Assembly (NCBI GenBank): GCA_023213395.1
Contig: CM041465.1
Coordinates: 35,471,741-35,535,740 of the forward strand
Direction of reading: 5' to 3'
Origin: Cycas panzhihuaensis
Lineage: Eukaryota > Cycadophyta
Length of the DNA stretch: 64,000 nucleotides
In this document: positions 21,948 to 33,436 of the stretch, one piece after another
How positions within the stretch are numbered: position 1 is the first letter of the stretch
How the letters are laid out: each line of letters opens with the position of its first letter
Translations under genes and position numbers: made by a program
The notes under the pieces: model-generated
Databases searched by the model: none
Told to the model about the DNA's origin: nothing
The model's input: only the letters and a program-made list of their open reading frames with translations

Positions 21948-22720
21948 ATGGAGCGCATTATGCCCAAGGTTATCTTCAACGGTAACAATTTCAACGTGTG
22001 GAAGGCCAATATGGAGCTCATTCTGATGGTGAATCAACTTTGGGGTATCACAAAGGCGAAGGTGGACGCGATTCCACTAGACCATAAAGAGTGTGTTCGT
22101 CTCGAAGAGAAGAAATTTATGGTCGTGGGACTGTTGAAACTGTCATTGGCGCCAGACTAGAGAGCTTTGGTTCAATCTAGACGAACCAGATGAAATCTGG
22201 ATGAAGCTATGAGAAACCTTTGAAAAGAAGAAGACAAATAGATGTCTTGCCCTGATGTTGGAGTTGATCAATTCACGTGTGGAAGATGAGAACAACATCA
22301 ACTCCTACCTTAATAAAATAACAGACTTGAAGAACAAGCTAGAAGAACTGAAGAAGAACTCGGTTAATGATGCATTGCTATTCACAATAATCATGTCGAA
22401 GCTGTCGGCTGCGTTCGCCACTTTCCAGACCATTTATGGTAGAGACGAAGTGATGGAAGTAGAAACGTTTGATGGGCTTAAAAACCTAATTCTAGCAGAG
22501 GATGCCAAGCTTAAATATCACAAAATGCTTAGAAGTTCTGATTCAAGTTAGGCCCTAACCATGAAAACTTAGAAGAAGGAGGTCGCTAAGGAGGAGAAGA
22601 TCACACAGAGGTCAGAAGAAAGTTCACAAGATAAGAAGTTCAATGGAAAATGCAATTACTGCAAGAAGGATGGTCACCATGAGAAGAAATGTTGGTTCAA
22701 GCATTGTGACAAGCGCAAAG
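21948..22720 (+). pseudogene. Copia B gag
   Basis: This is the capsid protein. The ATG at 21948 begins MERIMPKVIFNGNNFNVWKA, a typical Copia gag start (substrate-like FNGxNFxxWK). The central part, NNINSYLNKITDLKNKLEEL near 22290, is the usual gag helix region. A CCHC knuckle CNYCKKDGHHEKKCW lies near 22650-22700. In-frame stops near 22158, 22210 and 22550 and shifts break it. The knuckle is intact. Confidence 0.88.
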
Positions 22721-25204
22721 TTAACTAGGATGATAAAGGGAAGAGTGTTGCTGCTCATTACGTCAGAGCACAAACCTTATCAGTCAAGGCAGATTGGAGA
22801 GATTATTGGGTGCTTGACTCTAGAGCGCAGAAGTATATCTCTTACCAGACGCGGAACTTTAATACGATAACCAAAAATCAGAGTGGTGCTAAAATTGTCC
22901 TTGGAGATGCTTGTGTCTTGCAGGTGGAAGGTATCGACGAAGTATCTATTGAAGGAGGTAAGTTTGCTAGGGTATACTATGTGCCCAAGATGCAGTTGAA
23001 CCTTCTTTCAACCTAGGAAATCTACAAACAAGGCATGAAGGTGGAGCCTTACAATGATAAATGCCTGAGTAAGAATTCAAAATAGAACTTTGCTATCATT
23101 GCTAGTAGGAAAGTCGGGGACAACTTCTCGATGTTTAAGAAATTTCAATCTCATAAGAAGTTTTATGCCTTTGTTGCCAACGTTGATGATGTGAGAAAAT
23201 TTTGGTACAATCGCCTAGGACACCTTAACTACATGTGCATTGCACTACTAAAGAGGTTGAAAATGGTGAAAGGATTGCCATTGGTTTCCTGCTCAGATGG
23301 TGTGTGTGCAGGGTGTATGTATGGCAAGCATCATTGTTACCCTTTTGCTCGGGAAAATGTCTGGAGAGCCAAGGAGAAGTTGGAGCTTGTACATTCAAAT
23401 ATAATGGGATCATTCCCTAACCCTTCTATATCAGGAGCTCGGTACACCCTTGTATTCGTAGATGATTACACCAGGAAGGCTTGGGTTTACTTTCTCAAAA
23501 ACAAGTCAGATGTATTTGATCGCTTTTGTGACTGCAAAGCGATGGTAGAAAATTAAAGTGACAAGAAGATTAAATCTTTAAGAAGTGACAATGGCAAGGA
23601 GTACAATAACCATGTGTTTAATCAGTTCTACCGCAATCATGGTATAAAGCGGGAATTTACAGTCCCATATACCCTACAACAGAATGGAGTTGTTGAACGA
23701 AAGAACCGTACAATGATGGAGATGGCGAGGTGTATGGTACACACTAAAAACCTGCCACCGATGTTTTGGGCAGAGGTTGTGGAGACTGCTATGTAAATTC
23801 TAAACCAGGTACCCACTCAAGCAGTTCAAAGCATGACACTCGAAGAGCAATGGACCAGTTGTAAGCCTGTCATTAACCATTTAAAAACGTTTTGGTGTAT
23901 TGCATACGCCCACATCCCAGATGATACTCGCAAGAAGCTAGATCTGAAGAGTCTAAAGTGCATATTCATGTGGTATTGCAATGAGAATAAAGCTTATAGA
24001 CTATGGGATCCATAGGGGAAGAAGATTGTGGTTAGTCGGGATGTAAAATTTGATGTGTCATCGATGTATCATGCTAAAAGATCATTAGAGGAGCCTTTTT
24101 ACCCCTCGCTTCTCCCATTCCCAGATTCATCAAGTGAAGGGGACAATGAGCCAGTCACTAGAGCATCTAAGGAAGCAGGACCAAGTAGGACGTGTAATAG
24201 TGAGGAGTTGCAGCAAGAAGACGTACCTCCAACAACGGGCCCTTTTATACCTTTATGGGCAAGGAAGACTATCGAAAATTCCAGTGTGGCGATGCAAATC
24301 CTGATTGATGCTAGAAGAACAAGAAGTCAACATGACAGTCAAACTCTATTGGAGGCACCAATAACTCTAGTGATCCCGATTCGTTCGATGAGGTGAAAGG
24401 AGATCCACGTTGGAGAACTGCGATGGAGGAGGAGTATGGTTCACTGATGAAGAACGATACATGGGATTTGGTTCCGCTCCCTCCGACAAAGAACCTTTTT
24501 GGATGCAAATGGGTCTATAAGACAAAGTTCCACTCCAATGGAGAGGTGGACAAATACAAGGTCAGACTTGTCGCTCAAGGATTCAAGCAAAAAGAAGAAA
24601 TTGACTATGAGGAGACGTTTGCACCAATCTCCAAAATGACAACGTTCTGCTTGCTCATTTCCTTAGCAGCTACTTATGATTGGGAGTTACACCAGATGGA
24701 CGTCAAGTCTACATTCCTTAATGGAGATCTAAAGAAGGAGATATATATGTCACAGCCTCTAGGATTCATTAAGGATGGCCAGGAGCATCTTGTTTGCCGT
24801 TTCAAAAAGTCAATCTATGGCATGAAATAAGCACCTTGTGCTTGGTATGAAAATGTGGATGCTAAGTTGAAAGCTGAAGGCTTTAAGATTTTAGAACTCG
24901 ACCCGAACTTATATGTAAAGAGAAGAGGGACTTCAATAGTTGTTTGTGTGGTGTATGTGGATGATTTGATCATCGGTGGTAACTGTGGCAAGCTTATTAC
25001 TAAAGTCAAATCCAATTTGGGAGCTTCATTTGACATGACAGACCTCGGGAGACTTCACTACTTCTTGGGCATTCAGATCGTGAGATGGATGATGGATTCT
25101 ATTATTACAACGCGGATGTGAAGAACTTGCTAGAGAAATTCGGAATGCAGAATTGCAAACCAATTGCAACACCACGTGTAAAAGGCGCAAAGTTGCAGAA
25201 GGAT
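22721..25204 (+). pseudogene. Copia B pol, first part (protease, integrase, RT)
   Basis: The protease active site is changed to DSRAQ (expected DSGA) near 22817. Integrase has a zinc segment NRLGHL...CAGCMYGK (23210-23330), FVDDYTRKAWVYFL near 23455 and LRSDNGKEY near 23580, and the glutamate in NGVVERKN near 23685. RT runs from 24393 with [17 protein letters not shown] and the active site YVDD at 24954-24965, followed by MTDLGRLHYFLGIQI. Stops at the KSIYGMK-stop-APC position (24828) and others inactivate it. The reading is cut by G at 25204 and resumes at 42919. Confidence 0.92.
25200..25204 (+). other. TSD of G, left copy
   Basis: aggat is repeated at 42919-42923. Confidence 0.92.
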
Positions 25205-26047
25205 TGTTGGAGTCTAAAATAATCCTATGGCTGTGAGAGGACCAGAGGTAGGTCAAGTAACCTGAGTTGTGCAGGTACGGACCGTACGGAGGTACGCACG
25301 AGGCAAAACAGTAGAGAAATCGGCATTCTGGGTACGTATGATAGGTACGTACCTGGAACGGGTACGTATGACAGATACGTACCAACGGCGGAACGAAACC
25401 GAGCGGAAGCGGTACACATAACTCAAAGGGACCAATGAAGACCTGTTGAGCTACCAGACGTACATACGGACGTACGGATACAAAGGATAATTAATTAAGT
25501 GCCTAAACAAGTGATTAAGGGAAAAGGTACGTATGACTGAAGGGGTACGGTTATGACAGGCAGTCATAACCCTTCAACCAAAAGGTACCAACATGAGTAC
25601 TTAAGGAGGTACGCATGAATCACCAGGTTAGGGTGAGAGCCGATTATCACGGGTACGCAAAGGTGCGGGAGCCAGCACGTATGTCAGCCAATTGGAGCAG
25701 CGCTGTATGATAAGTACCATCTGGGTACGCATATGTAATGAAGGATCGTATGTCTTTGGAATGCTCGGGAATGCATTCCAGCCTCTGTGTAAATTGACTG
25801 GATTACTTAATAAAATGAAGAGTTACGTGGAAAATAGTGTATTCTTTGTATTGTGATGATGAATTGCTGAGTATGTATTGATTTCTGTACTGTTGTGTAC
25901 CATTCTGTGGAGTATATGTGAATTATATGTGGAATATATGTGAATGACCATGTTGACAGTATCCTGAACTAGACTATAGCTCTATGTAACCTTGACAAGT
26001 GAACAAGGGTATCTTGTAAGTGTAATAAGACACCCCAGAAGTCAACA
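25205..26047 (+). repeat. 5' LTR of G
   Basis: It runs from TGTTGGAGTC to AAGTCAACA and pairs with 42077-42918. It holds nine ACGT cores, most inside GTACGT or TACGTA, clustered at 25331-25525. No clear TATA box was found. Confidence 0.95.
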
Positions 26048-26048
26048 T

Positions 26049-26061
26049 TGGTTCCGTTGCC
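26049..26061 (+). other. Primer binding site of G (tRNA-Glu type)
   Basis: TGGTTCCGTTGCC, one base after the LTR, equals the complement of the 3' end of plant tRNA-Glu as I recall it (acceptor ...GGCAACGGAACCA). It does not fit initiator tRNA-Met. Confidence 0.7.
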
Positions 26062-26187
26062 TACGTCCGCTGAGGAGGGATAGGGCCTAGGAGTTTTCAA
26101 GAAAAGAATGTGTAAAGGGCAGAGGACCCTGGCTGCCGTCGTGATGGCGGGCTGTAACTAAGCCACCGGCAGCGAGGGGACCTTCCA

Positions 26188-27455
26188 ATGCCACCTAAGA
26201 GGCCTTCAAGGTCGGAGGAGCCCCAGAAGGATACTTCACCCAAGGAAAAGGAGACCAGTAGACAGAGGGCATTAAGATGGTCAAGGGAAGCAAAACTCAG
26301 AAGGGCAAGGAGGTTAAGTTCACAAAACAACGAGACTAAGGGGCAGTCCGTTGAAGGATCTGAGGCAAGTGGAGCCCAGACACCTCAGGAAGAGGAAACT
26401 CATGGCGAACGCATGGTATTAACAGCAGCCCCAATCAGAGATGATTTGTTTAGCCCGGAGATTGAAGGGAAACCAAGAGTGGATGAAAAACATCAAGAAA
26501 TCTTAAAAGAGGGAAGTATACCAGTGGAGGACAGCCCGAAGGACCTAGGTGACAGCGATAAGAAGGCAGAGGAAGGTCCCTCGGTATATTGGGAGAATAA
26601 GCTAACAAGACAGCTTTTCAAAAATTCGACAGAAAGGGGATCTGATCAATGTTATATTACGATGACACCATTGACTATACAAGTTCCAGGTGTAGTGGAA
26701 CCCATACACATCAAAACTCCATTCAAGAATCCGTTGTTTGGAAAAGATAGTACAGTGGTAGGCACTCCTAGTGCATCCCCGAAGGAGGGAAGAAAGGAAA
26801 AATCACCACCAAGTAGAGGACGGTTGCAATCTCCCAAAATGGATGACTATAGGGACTTTGGGAAACTGATTTTTAATGATACTTCAGACGCAACAGAGTA
26901 TGTGTATTTATTTCAGAGTCTTATTGATGTAAAAAAGATTACAGACGAAGACGAAATCAAAGCACGATTCACCTGTACGTTGAGAGGAGTACCCCTGGCG
27001 TGGTACAAGGAAACAAATAAGAATGAGCCATGGGTAAAGCTTAAGAAAGCATTCGAAAAAAGATTTCAAAAGTTTCGTAGTAATGAAGTAGTGGAAACCG
27101 CGTTAAGAGAAATCAGACAAAGGCCGGGAGAATCCGTCCTAACCTACATTAGCAGAATGAAAATCATTGCGGCCAGCATGATTAATGAGACGATAACAGA
27201 TCATAATATGAAAAACTACTTTGTAAGAGGGTTGAACGAGAAATTGTGAGCCATGATGCATGCTCATCCACTGAAATCGTTTAAGAATGCTCAAGATCTA
27301 GCGTTAGATTTTGAAATGGAGATGGGCCTACGACAGGGAGGACAAGACTCCACCATCGAGATTACAGGACAAGATTAGAGAATCAAGCAAAATCAAGATA
27401 ACCGACCCTTCCGCTGTAGAGGTAGCAGAAGAGGAATCGGAATTGGAAGCGTTAA
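26188..27455 (+). pseudogene. Gypsy G gag
   Basis: This is the capsid protein. The ATG at 26188 (MPPKRPSRSEEPQKD) begins a long charged N-terminal region. The retrotransposon gag domain follows at about residues 225-353: FGKLIFNDTSDATEYVYLFQ, TCTLRGVPLAWYKE, W-KLKKAFEKRF, then RPGESVLTYISRM. The first 353 codons are open. A TGA at 27247-27249 (probably from TGG, EKLWAMM) and a shift near 27455 separate it from the knuckle region. The leader before it is only 126 bp, unlike the Copia leaders. Confidence 0.9.
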
Positions 27456-28312
27456 GAAAATAAGTGGCCAGATTGAAAATTAGAAATAATCGAGAAGAAG
27501 AGGAAACACCGAAAAAGAAAGATCACGCTGGAAGAATATCTAAATGGTGCCACATTTGTGAAGAAAATTCACATACCACCAAGGAATGTGACTTGAATTT
27601 AAAAAATAGTGCGTTGCACCAACAAGAGAGATGGTGCCATATATGCGACGTTGATACGCATACAACTAAGGATTGTTTCTACAATCCCAGGGGAAAAGCT
27701 TTTAGAGGACGAGGTAGGGGAAGGGGAGGCAACCCACCTCAAAATGTTTATACAACGAGGGGCGCACCAGAACCCTCGAGGAGAAAACCGCCAATGGGTA
27801 GATGCCTCATCTGTCTACAGTTTGGGCACTGGAAGTCATAATGCCCAACGAAGCAAGAATACGAACAAAAACCGTTCGTATGTAGTAACTGTGGCCCAAG
27901 TGACCACAAAATAGAAGATTGTAAAGGCAAAGCCAAAGCGACCAACCTAATGACAATCATACCTAAAACAAAAAATGTCAAACTACAAAATAAACAAAAG
28001 GAGAAATTAAACGAAGGATATCCGGATCCACCGACAGAAATGGATCGATACAGAAAAGCCAAACAAGTATTGGATGGCCTAGTCCGGGAGGAGAATGCAT
28101 TACCAATGGGTAAACCGGAAACCAAATACGTCTATGTACGGAAGAACAAACAAAAGGAACAAGAGAATCTACCGGAAGAACCTAAGGTGAAGCCCCAAAT
28201 GGTGCAAATGGAGGAGCTTTTTAAAGGATTGCCAGCAGAGGATATTCCCAGAATGTTGCTATTAATGGAAAATTTGGTAAAACAGTTACAGTTGACTATT
28301 CCTCTATGCTAA
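27456..28312 (+). pseudogene. Gypsy G nucleocapsid region, four CCHC knuckles
   Basis: This stretch has four zinc knuckles of the form CX2CX4HX4C: CHICEENSHTTKEC (from 27548), CHICDVDTHTTKDC (from 27635), CLICLQFGHWKS-stop-C (from 27803) and CSNCGPSDHKIEDC (from 27881). Between knuckles two and three is a Gly-Arg-rich patch (GRGRGRGG), typical of RNA binding. All four are in one frame, with a TAA inside the third. A linker to the protease follows (27950-28312). Confidence 0.88.
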
Positions 28313-29092
28313 GTTATCGATTGGATCAAAGGAGGTGTGTTACAGCGGGGAATCACCAAGAGTCTGAAGCAAATCATACCATCATTCGATATGGATCCGA
28401 TGGTAACCATGACAGTCTTGGGAGAAACATTCCCACGGGTAATTGTTGATGGAGGCGCAGCAGTGAACGTGTTACCAGCTTCAACATGGCGTAAATTGGG
28501 AAGCCTGAAGCTGGAAGCGGCAACCTATTCGTTGAAATTGGCTAATGAACTATTGGTACGACCTATGGGGAGACTGGCCGACATCAAGGTAGATGTGGTA
28601 GGGATAGTGGTGCGAATCAACATCACAATTGTGGAAACGGAGAAAGGGGCAATACCCTATCCAGCACTCTTGGGGAGACCATGGTTGTATAAAACTCAAT
28701 GCCTCCAGAATTGGAAAAACGTAACTTTCACCTTAACAGACAGCGGAAATAAAGTAGTATTGCCAATGCTGGGAAGAAGCTCGATCGAAATGATTCCAGA
28801 TGAGGGATCCAGCACAACGGTTACAAGCGATACGACATTTTCTTCCATTGAGGAAGAACATCTCTATCATGCGGCAGAAGAGCCCACCCCATCAACCAAT
28901 CACCAACAAGAAGAACCGACATACTTCGGGGAGATATACAACTCTTCGGACGACGAACACGGTATGAGATTTGTGGATTACTGGCTACAAGATGCGTATG
29001 AAGTAATTCTTCTTCTTATAGATGTAATTTGTTATCTAAATGTATATCTACAGACATTGATAATAATTCAGATTCTTTTGAGTATATGCTGA
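28313..29092 (+). pseudogene. Gypsy G aspartic protease
   Basis: The retroviral-type active site is DGGAAVNVLP, aspartate codon at 28448-28450; the DGG form is seen in several plant Gypsy lineages. The flap and core follow: LANELLVRPMGRLADIKVDV and the ALLGRPWL motif near 28663-28690, which corresponds to the usual ILGRPWL. The open frame covers 251 codons, but its last 50 residues (after about 28990) look like a run-on. The protease cleaves the polyprotein. Confidence 0.88.
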
Positions 29093-29345
29093 CTAACGAT
29101 AATCTAAAGAATGACAATAACCTAGACCAGCAAACCTTTAGTTTATCTAATAATTTTTGTAGTTTTTTTATAGTTAATAGTAATCCTGACATCCCATCTA
29201 CTTCAGGCGTGGGTCCTGAGGTAGATTCCCTACCCCCCCCTTATTACAACCTGAGGAAGGAAGTAATATTCCTTCCTCCTCTTCCTTAGAGGTACACCCA
29301 CCCAGCCACAGATCTCTTCCAACCATTGGCGCCAAAACTAGGGAA

Positions 29346-30098
29346 ATGGAAGGAGGATCGTTGGTAAGTACTTCTAGCGATTCTGGTCTAGATAGTAAAG
29401 TCATTATCCCAGAGGAAATAAACCATCAAATCTACATTGGGAACTATGTTAAACCATTCTATGGGGAGCAGTTATATGGGACTACCCATTTAACGAATTG
29501 TGTTGAGTATTGGATGGAATATAGGAATGGGGATAAAACCCAATAGCAGCAAGACTTAGTACTAACCTTACGGGGAAAAGCCTGGTACTGGTACCTATCC
29601 CACCAAGCCACTCTTAGGAATTGGCAAGATTTACAAACGATGTTTCGAATATGGTTCGATCATCCAACCCAACTAACCATTCCAGTATTCTATGTAGGTC
29701 ACAATCCTAGAGAACATATACAGAAATGTAAACAAAAATGGAGATCTCTAAGCATACCTAAACTAAATTGGCCCAACTATTTCTACCACACCTTGGGGAG
29801 AGTAGCGAAGGATTGGTTCCTAGGGAAGGAACAAAATTTAGATGTGACTTGGGGAAACCTAAAGAAATCCTTCATAAAAACCTTTAGGCATACTTCGGAT
29901 AACAAAGAAATAAACAAAATCTTGAAACATATTAGGGTAATGAGTATAAAATTAGAACAACACCTAACAGACCAAGCAGAGATAGAGTCTACACATAGTG
30001 AAGAAGAAGAAGTTATAAACTATCCTGCAAAATTTACAGAATTCAATGTTGGAGAAAGAAAGCTAGAAGACGCTCCAGGACACAAAACCGAAATCTGA
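29346..30098 (+). pseudogene. Gypsy G extra gag-like frame between protease and RT
   Basis: One frame runs 29346-30098 with a single TAG at 29544. The second half reads LTLRGKAWYWYLSHQATLRN, then WQDLQTMFRIWF, then NLKKSFIKTFRHTSDNKEI. The signature LxGxAxxWY...W..L...F is that of the retrotransposon gag core and differs from the first gag of the same element. It shares its frame with the RT that follows, not with the protease. I know no standard domain at this place in Gypsy pol. It could be a captured second gag or a recombination scar. Confidence 0.65.
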
Positions 30099-30104
30099 CA
30101 AGAT

Positions 30105-31751
30105 GTGGGTGTAACAAAGTTTAAAACTACAGAGATTAATGTTGGTAATCAGGAAAATCCTAAATTCATCCGAATTGGAAACTATTGGGATCCTCAGACG
30201 GTAGTGGAAGCCCAGCAGTTATTCGAAGAATTCCGTGACGTATTTGCATGGTCGTATAAAGACCTGAAAGGCATTCCTCCGGAGATAGAAATGCATCACA
30301 TTGACTTAGTGGAGGATGCAAAACCGGTGAAACAACGGCCATACTAGATGAATCCAAAGTATAAAGAAAAAGTGAAAGCTGAACTTGACAAAATGTTAGA
30401 AGCGGGTTATATCTACGAGATCGACTACAGTGACTGGGTGAGCCCTGTAGTGGTGGTTCCCAAGAAAAATGGGAAAATTCGTGTCTGTGTGGACTACAGA
30501 CAATTGAATAAGGTAACAAAGAAGGATCCATTCCCATTACGTTTTACGGAGAATATTTTAGAAACAGTTGGGGGAAATGAGATTTACTCCTTCACAGACG
30601 GATTCAGTGGGTACCATCAAGGACAGATTGCCCCAGAGGATCAGGCAAAAACCACATTCGTAACAGAATGGGGAACATACGCCTACAAAGTGATGCCATT
30701 CGGTCTTACGAATGCACCAGCTACATTCTAGCGGATTGTAATTAATATCTTTCGAAAGTTTATTGGAAAAAAAGTTGATGTATTCTTAAACGACTGAACG
30801 TTGTATGGATTGATGAAAAATCATATGGAGAATCTGAGGGAAATGTTGCAAACATGCCGGGAGAACAAATTGTGTCTTAATCCAGAAAAGTGTACCTTTC
30901 TGGTACCCTTCGGAAACCTGTTGGGACATATAGTCAGCAAAGAAGAATTGGCAGATCCGAAAAGTGTACGCCATTACGCATTTTCCGGCCGATTCTACGA
31001 GAAAACAGCTGAAAGGTTTTCTGGGTTTGACGGGTTATTATAGAAAGTTTATCAGGGGTATGCATACATATCTGGACCCTTGGAGGAGTTGTTGAAAAAG
31101 AATATTGAATGGGCATGGACAGAAGAACAACAACGAGCGTTCGAAACAGTGAAACAAGCCATTGTAGCAGCACCTATACTGCGATTCCCAGATTGGAAGA
31201 AGACTTTTCACGTGCATGTGGATGCGTCGCAATACGCTATTGGCTGCGTATTGGCACAACCCAGTGACGATAAAACGGATCATCCAATCAACTCCGCCAG
31301 TCGGAAACTTACGAGAGCCGAACAAAATTATACAAAGACAGAAAGAGAAGCACTCGGCATGGTCTATGCATTGCAAAAGTTCCGACACTATTTATTATCA
31401 AATCCATTCTTGTTTTTCGTTGATCACCAAGCGCTGATGTATTTGGTGAATAAACCGATTATGCGAGGGAGAATCAGCAGGTGGTTGATGTTGTTTCAAG
31501 AGTTTTCTTTCAAAATCATCGTGAAACCCAGCAAAGCCCATATCATTCCTGATCAGTTGTCGAGAATCAAAAACGGAGAAAAAGCCACGGGGGTGCAAGA
31601 CGATTTTCCAGATGCAGCTCTGTTCAGTGTGGAAGCAGTTCCAACGGACTGGTATGAGGGAATACCAGAATATCTAGCGACCAGAGAAGTACCAGCAGAG
31701 TTAGATCGCACGGGAAAGAGAAATTTTATCAGAAAAGCGGAGCCTTATTAA
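30105..31751 (+). pseudogene. Gypsy G reverse transcriptase and RNase H
   Basis: RT motifs in order: AELDKMLEAGYIYEIDYSDW, VCVDYRQLNKVTKKDPFPL, FSGYHQGQIAPEDQAKTTF and MPFGLTNAPATF. The active site reads FLND followed by TGA (30783-30797) where FLDDW is expected, so one catalytic aspartate and the tryptophan are lost. RNase H follows, largely intact: FHVHVDASQYAIGCVLAQ, KLTRAEQNYTKTEREAL, and FFVDHQALMYLVNKP near 31415-31455. Stops at 30345 and 30729 also break it. It is in one frame apart from a shift near 31020. Confidence 0.92.
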
Positions 31752-32860
31752 CTCATCAGTGGAGAGTTATACAAATTGGGGCCAGACGACGTATTATGAC
31801 ATTGTGTTCGACAGCATGAGATAAACCAGATCATGTCACAGGCGCATGAAGGAGTACCGGGTGGCCACATGGCGGAAGATCTTGACGTCAGGATTCTGGT
31901 GGCCATCTATGTTCGAGGATGTCAAAAAATGGATTCAAGCACAGAACTATTGCCAACGGGTGGGGAAACCTAATCGACAGGATTTCCAACCGTTACATCC
32001 CATATTACCTTTGGCACCATTCGAGAAATGGGGGTTCGACTTTGTGGGGCCAATCAAACCAGCCGCGCGTAGATAGAAAGCTCGATACATTCTGGTGGCA
32101 ACCGACTACACGACAAAGTGGGTAGAAGTGCGCGCATTACAAAAAGCCGATGCAGAAAGGACAGCGAGATTTCTATATGAGGTAGTGATTACACGATTTA
32201 GACGCCCCTTGGAGATCGTGAGTGACCAAGGCGCCCACTTCCTCAATCAAACTATCGAAACACTGACATCCGCCTTTATGATTAGCGGGTCAAGCAGAAA
32301 GCTCAAACAAGATAATCAAAAACTGCTTGCGGAAGATATGCGACATCGGCAGATCTGATTGGGCCGAGAAGTTACCATCCGTGCTATGGGCATTTCGAAC
32401 GACATAGAAGAGGTCAATCGGACAAACTCCATTCCAGCTTATGTATGGCACGGAAGCCATTCTCCCGATAGAATTTGAGATACCCAGTTTACGAGTTGCG
32501 ATACAATGTCGATTAGACGACCTCCAGTCTTTGGAACGACGATTGGAAGACTTAGTGCGATTGGAAGAGAAACGACACCTGGCAAACTGGTTGCAACATG
32601 TGGAAAAGCGGCGACAAAAAGCATGGCACGACCGCCATCTACGGAAACCTCAATTCAACAAAGGTGATCAAGTGTTGTCAGACATGCAAAGAAATTCAAA
32701 ACGCACCCCGGCAAACTCAAGATGCGGTGGTTGGGACCATACATCGCAGAACGAATCTTTGAGAATGGATCGGTGCAACTTTGAGAGATCGACGGACCTC
32801 TGCTACCAACTCGGGTAAACGGTAGCAGACTCAAGCCATACATTGAGTAGCCCAGCCTAC
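31752..32860 (+). pseudogene. Gypsy G integrase
   Basis: The zinc-binding part has HEINQIMSQAHEGVPGGH near 31812-31865, then a shift, then SGFWWPSMFEDVKKW and NYC. The core has KWGFDFVGPIKP (first Asp, about 32040), YTTKWVEVRAL, EIVSDQGAHFLNQ (second Asp) and a GQAESSNK segment with the Glu near 32300 in a shifted frame. The C-terminal part has MYGTEAILPIEFEIPS and a degenerate GPY/F-like stretch (KMRWLGPYIAE when the shift near 32730 is allowed). No chromodomain was found. Confidence 0.88.
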
Positions 32861-33436
32861 CAGCAAGATCAACTGGTTGTACCATATCGTGTTGCATGAC
32901 ATTGAGGCACAATCAAATGCCTTGATACCGAGCCATGATCCAGTTCGGTATGGATACAAAAAGAGAAAAAAAAAATTGGAAAAAATTAAAAAACAACCGT
33001 AACTCATCACAGACATAAGTAATAGCATCATAATCTGAGAAAATCAGAAGGAAATTCAACAGCATACAAGCAAAATACGATAATCGTACCAAAAGGTATG
33101 TTACCAGTGCACGTGATTGAAAAAGTGATCAAAATTGAAAAATACACTATAATGCACAAGGAAATACACTTAAGTACGCAGTTCAAAAGTGATTGAAATT
33201 ACACTATACGCATTCGAAAAGTATGCGAGCAGTATGCATACAGTGTAAACAAATTTTAAGTGGCTCAAATACATTATATGTACCTGAAAAGTATGCAAGC
33301 AGGTACGCACAGTGCAAAGAAAAGTGAGTTAAACGACTACATTATACGTACCAAAAAAGTACGTAGTCGGGTACGCACTGTGGAAAATACACTTAAGTGC
33401 TTAGTTACATTTTACGTACCAAGAACGTACATAATC
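32861..33436 (+). repeat. G 3' spacer with GTACG-rich tandem repeats
   Basis: Non-coding. From about 33120 to 33430 at least three imperfect units of about 67 bp can be aligned, each with attata-ygtacc, aaaagtaygya and gggtacgcacwgtg-like blocks. The repeat is cut at 33436 by D and its style continues at 40605-40800. Confidence 0.65.
33432..33436 (+). other. TSD of D, left copy
   Basis: taatc is repeated at 40600-40604. Confidence 0.92.

Noticed and set aside
33060-33436. CRISPR-like array
   Set aside because: The units are imperfect and contiguous with no unique spacers, and the context is a plant retrotransposon.
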